This document shows positions 62,029 to 64,000 of a DNA stretch of 64,000 bases, piece after piece; the first letter of the stretch is position 1; every line of letters begins with the position of its first letter. The notes beneath the pieces were generated by a model. The model saw only the letters and a program-made list of their open reading frames with translations, did not search any database and was not told the origin of the DNA. The translations under genes were made by a program, and so were the position numbers. Source of the DNA: Mangrovitalea sediminis (GTDB lineage Bacteria; Pseudomonadota; Gammaproteobacteria; Pseudomonadales; Oleiphilaceae); NCBI RefSeq assembly GCF_002514725.1, contig NZ_NTLB01000004.1:525360-589359 (forward strand). Reading direction: 5' to 3'.

Positions 62029-63186
62029 CTAGTCGATCAGTGCCCATTGACCGTTTTTAACTTCCAGCATACGGAACGACGCTGGAGTAAGACCGTTGTG
62101 GTCTGTAGGGCTCATGTTGTAGATCCCGGTGACCCCAACGTGATTTTTGATTTTCTCCAGGGCTGCACGAACCGCGGCCTTATCAGTGCTTCCGGCACTT
62201 TTGATCGCCTCAACCGCCATCATCAAACCGTCATACGCATACCCGCCGAAGGTCGACACACTTGAATTCCAGCGCGCTTCATATTCGCTTTTATAGGTTT
62301 GAACGACAGATTTCTGGGGATCGCTTGCTGGGAGAGAGTCTGGAACAAGCAAAGGCGACGCAGGCAGACGCAGACCCTCGGCAGCCTGTCCGGCCAATTT
62401 CAGGAAGGCATCAGAAGCCACACCATGAGACTGATAAAAGGGCAGCTTGATATCCAGGGCAGCATAGTTTTTGGTTACGATTGCCGGACCCTGCCCGAAA
62501 CCGAAATTCAGGACAGCCTGCACGCCTTTGGTATTTCGAATGTTGGTCAACTGAGCCGTCATATCGGAATCCGAAGGGCCGTAGGTTTCATCAGCGACGA
62601 TATCAATACCCATTTTCTTGGCCGCTTCCAGCGTTTGCTTACGCCCGGATGCACCGAAGCCGCCCGTACCGGAGATCAATCCGATTTTGGTCAGCCCGCG
62701 AGATTTCATGTCACTCAGAATACGCTCTGCAGCCATGCGGTCCGATTGCGGCGTTTTGAAAATCCACTTTTTGACCGGGTTGACGATAACCACGGCGCCC
62801 GCCAGAGAAACAAAAGGAATCCGGGCCTGCTCTACGAGGGGGGCAACAGCCATAGTTGCACCGGTGGTACTTCCACCGACGATGATGTCCACGCGATCAG
62901 AACGGATCAAACGGCCAGCAAAATTACGCGCATTGGAGGGCTTGCCAACGTCATCATAGTGAACCAATTCCAGCTGACGCCCGAGCACCCCTCCCTCCTT
63001 GTTGATCTTCTCGACATACATTTGCAAGGTTTTCAGCTCAGGATCGCCGAGGAAAGAAGCGGGCCCGGTCGCGGAAAGAAAGGTACCGATTTTAATCGGT
63101 TCCGCCGCTTGCGCGGAAACAACAAACAGACTGGTCACTAGGACCGCAACAAACACACCCAAACGGCGTAAAAAATGCTTAGCCAT
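62029..63186 (-). CDS. livK: Branched-chain amino acid-type ABC substrate-binding protein
   Basis: The 385-residue protein has a signal peptide ending in VSAQAAEP and the periplasmic fold of the Leu/Ile/Val-binding group (IKIGTFLSATGPASFLGDPELKTLQ, YVEKINKEGGVLGRQLELVHYDD, in pieces). The ligand region reads VGGSTTGATMAVAPLVEQARIP, unlike the LivK consensus, so the ligand could be another compound such as an aromatic or aliphatic acid; the name is by position. GGGAGA lies 8 bases upstream. First gene of the operon. Confidence 0.88.
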   Translation of the reverse strand: MAKHFLRRLGVFVAVLVTSLFVVSAQAAEPIKIGTFLSATGPASFLGDPELKTLQMYVEKINKEGGVLGRQLELVHYDDVGKPSNARNFAGRLIRSDRVDIIVGGSTTGATMAVAPLVEQARIPFVSLAGAVVIVNPVKKWIFKTPQSDRMAAERILSDMKSRGLTKIGLISGTGGFGASGRKQTLEAAKKMGIDIVADETYGPSDSDMTAQLTNIRNTKGVQAVLNFGFGQGPAIVTKNYAALDIKLPFYQSHGVASDAFLKLAGQAAEGLRLPASPLLVPDSLPASDPQKSVVQTYKSEYEARWNSSVSTFGGYAYDGLMMAVEAIKSAGSTDKAAVRAALEKIKNHVGVTGIYNMSPTDHNGLTPASFRMLEVKNGQWALID

Positions 63187-63924
63187 TCTTGTTTCTCCCG
63201 GATGATTGGAGCAACAACGTTGCTCTCATTTGTTTTTGTTAACGTTTAATGACCCACTTTATTAAGGTGGATTATTTTTTTTGTATCTCTTTTCAGCTCG
63301 TAAAGACGAAGAAAATCACTACAACCAACTTATTTCTAGCCCACTAACGATTTGTTAGCGCTCTACAACAAGATCATTTTGACACATTCATAAATTTTAA
63401 ATAAAAGCTATTGTATCGCTTTACCAATGTCAACTACCGCATAGAGGCCTAGAAAGCGACACTACTGACACGCCCCGAAAAACCCTTTAGTAAGCAGGGT
63501 TTTAGGCATGCGCACCTCAATAAAAAGAAGATGAATTTTGTTTGCGAGCCGGCTGAAGACCACCCAAAAGCTGGTCTTTTTCGGAAATCGAACAGGATGA
63601 ACAAAGCCTTGGAAAGGAGCAAAACGCGCTAAACACAACGAATGCCGGCGCGTGAGACGTGTGAGACAGAGTGACATGTGCGAATAGCCATCAGTGCCCG
63701 GCCTCTTATGCCGGACGCCAGCCTAAACTACGGGGCATCTGAGGCAACTGAGACAAAGCCCCTATAGGCAGGGCAGATAAGCTATTTTTCGGATTCCCTA
63801 AGCCGGTTCAGGGACATCATGGACGCAAATACGGGGGAATTATTCGGAGAGTTAGCAGCCGGGAAGCGGTGTGATGGGCCATTCGGCCGGAGGAGAGGCC
63901 GCGCGGCGTCCAACGCCGGCGCAT
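63187..63924. other. Gene-free region between livK and the rRNA operon
   Basis: About 740 bases without a supported gene. Next to livK is an AT-rich stretch (63226-63430) likely to hold the liv promoter, including inverted repeats CTAAC/GTTAG near 63342-63356 and a hairpin with a plus-strand T-run at 63254-63283. Short minus-strand frames (63462-63677 and 63782-63991) show no family features. Between 63440 and 63924 I see nothing else except an 8-bp AAAACCCT/AGGGTTTT hairpin at 63479-63503. Confidence 0.6.
63209..63225 (-). promoter_or_regulatory. Perfect inverted repeat in the livK leader
   Basis: GAGCAAC (63209-63215), a 3-base loop and GTTGCTC (63219-63225), 22 bases before the livK ATG and directly upstream of its ribosome site. 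It may be an operator or an mRNA hairpin that controls translation. Confidence 0.5.
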
Positions 63925-63958
63925 AAAAAAGCCCCGGCAGCTTTCGCTGTCGGGGCTT
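63925..63958 (-). terminator. Terminator of the rRNA operon
   Basis: On the minus strand AAGCCCCG pairs with CGGGGCTT, extended inward by a wobble and three more pairs around a 6-base loop, followed by six T. It lies just after the 5S rRNA. Confidence 0.9.
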
Positions 63959-63966
63959 GGTATTAA

Positions 63967-64000
63967 GAGCCTGACGATGACCTACTCTCACATGGGCATA
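63967..64000 (-). rRNA. rrf: 5S ribosomal RNA, 3' end only
   Basis: The last 34 bases of the window, read on the minus strand, give CCCATGTGAGAGTAGGTCAT followed by CGTCAGGCTC, the conserved 3' part of gammaproteobacterial 5S rRNA (compare the Pseudomonas ending GTCATCGTCAAGCTC). The rest of the gene and the rRNA operon lie beyond the right edge and read leftward. Confidence 0.93.

Noticed and set aside
63254..63283. Hairpin with a T8 run on the plus strand upstream of livK
   Set aside because: It looks like a terminator, but no plus-strand gene leads into it. It may stop antisense transcripts or be chance in an AT-rich promoter region.
63462..63677. A 71-codon minus-strand frame in the livK upstream region
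   Set aside because: No ribosome site, no family features, unusual composition; probably non-coding.

Overview
The window is a stretch of core chromosome from a gammaproteobacterium. The gene order lpxC / dciA / M23 peptidase / secA / argJ / MutT-ThiE fusion, the run mraZ - rnpB - rsmI - lpoA - yraN - diaA, and the run sspB - sspA - petCBA - rpsI - rplM all match arrangements I know from Pseudomonas and related Pseudomonadales/Oceanospirillales (Marinobacter- or Halomonas-like). The exact genus is not decided by what I can see. The DNA is GC-rich and almost fully coding. Most genes sit on the minus strand, and I see no insertion sequence, prophage, CRISPR array or tRNA gene.

Layout: 1-4534 is the most accessory part (the end of a periplasmic solute-binding protein, an unknown secreted protein, a LysE exporter with a Ycf48-like lipoprotein, and a TauE/SafE exporter with a DUF1634 partner). 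4670-10746 holds a DEAD-box helicase, folA-thyA-lgt, a second TauE/SafE protein, an NRDE/TANGO2 protein and a PilZ protein. 10969-14173 is the isoprenoid operon xseB-ispA-dxs. 14226-18678 carries ribA, moaA, moaC, the MutT-ThiE fusion and argJ, followed by secA and an M23 peptidase.

23583-41704 is a complete division and cell wall (dcw) cluster read leftward: mraZ, rsmH, ftsL, ftsI, murE, murF, mraY, murD, ftsW, murG, murC, ddlB, ftsQ, ftsA, ftsZ, lpxC. Many of its genes overlap by 1-11 bases, which suggests translational coupling. It is preceded by a near-consensus promoter and four MraZ-type boxes at exact 10-bp spacing. The RNase P RNA gene with its own promoter lies just upstream.

43669-46560 carries lpoA, yraN (start buried 86 bases inside lpoA) and diaA. 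46585-51654 carries sspB, sspA, the cytochrome bc1 operon petABC and the rplM-rpsI operon. 51822-56260 carries tatD, prfC, a CbiM-like permease, rimI and a probable cryptic DNA polymerase III psi subunit (holD). 56278-63186 carries leuA downstream of a liv-type ABC importer operon, livKHMG plus an ATPase. The last ATPase gene is the most unusual object in the window: a full hemerythrin-like four-helix domain fused in front of a complete LivF ATPase. The right edge enters the 3' end of a 5S rRNA with its terminator, so an rRNA operon lies just outside and points leftward.

Start codons were chosen from ribosome binding sites, known family N-termini and overlaps. Several genes are proposed to start at GTG or at internal ATG codons. 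All functional calls come from reading the translated sequence; none was verified by database search.
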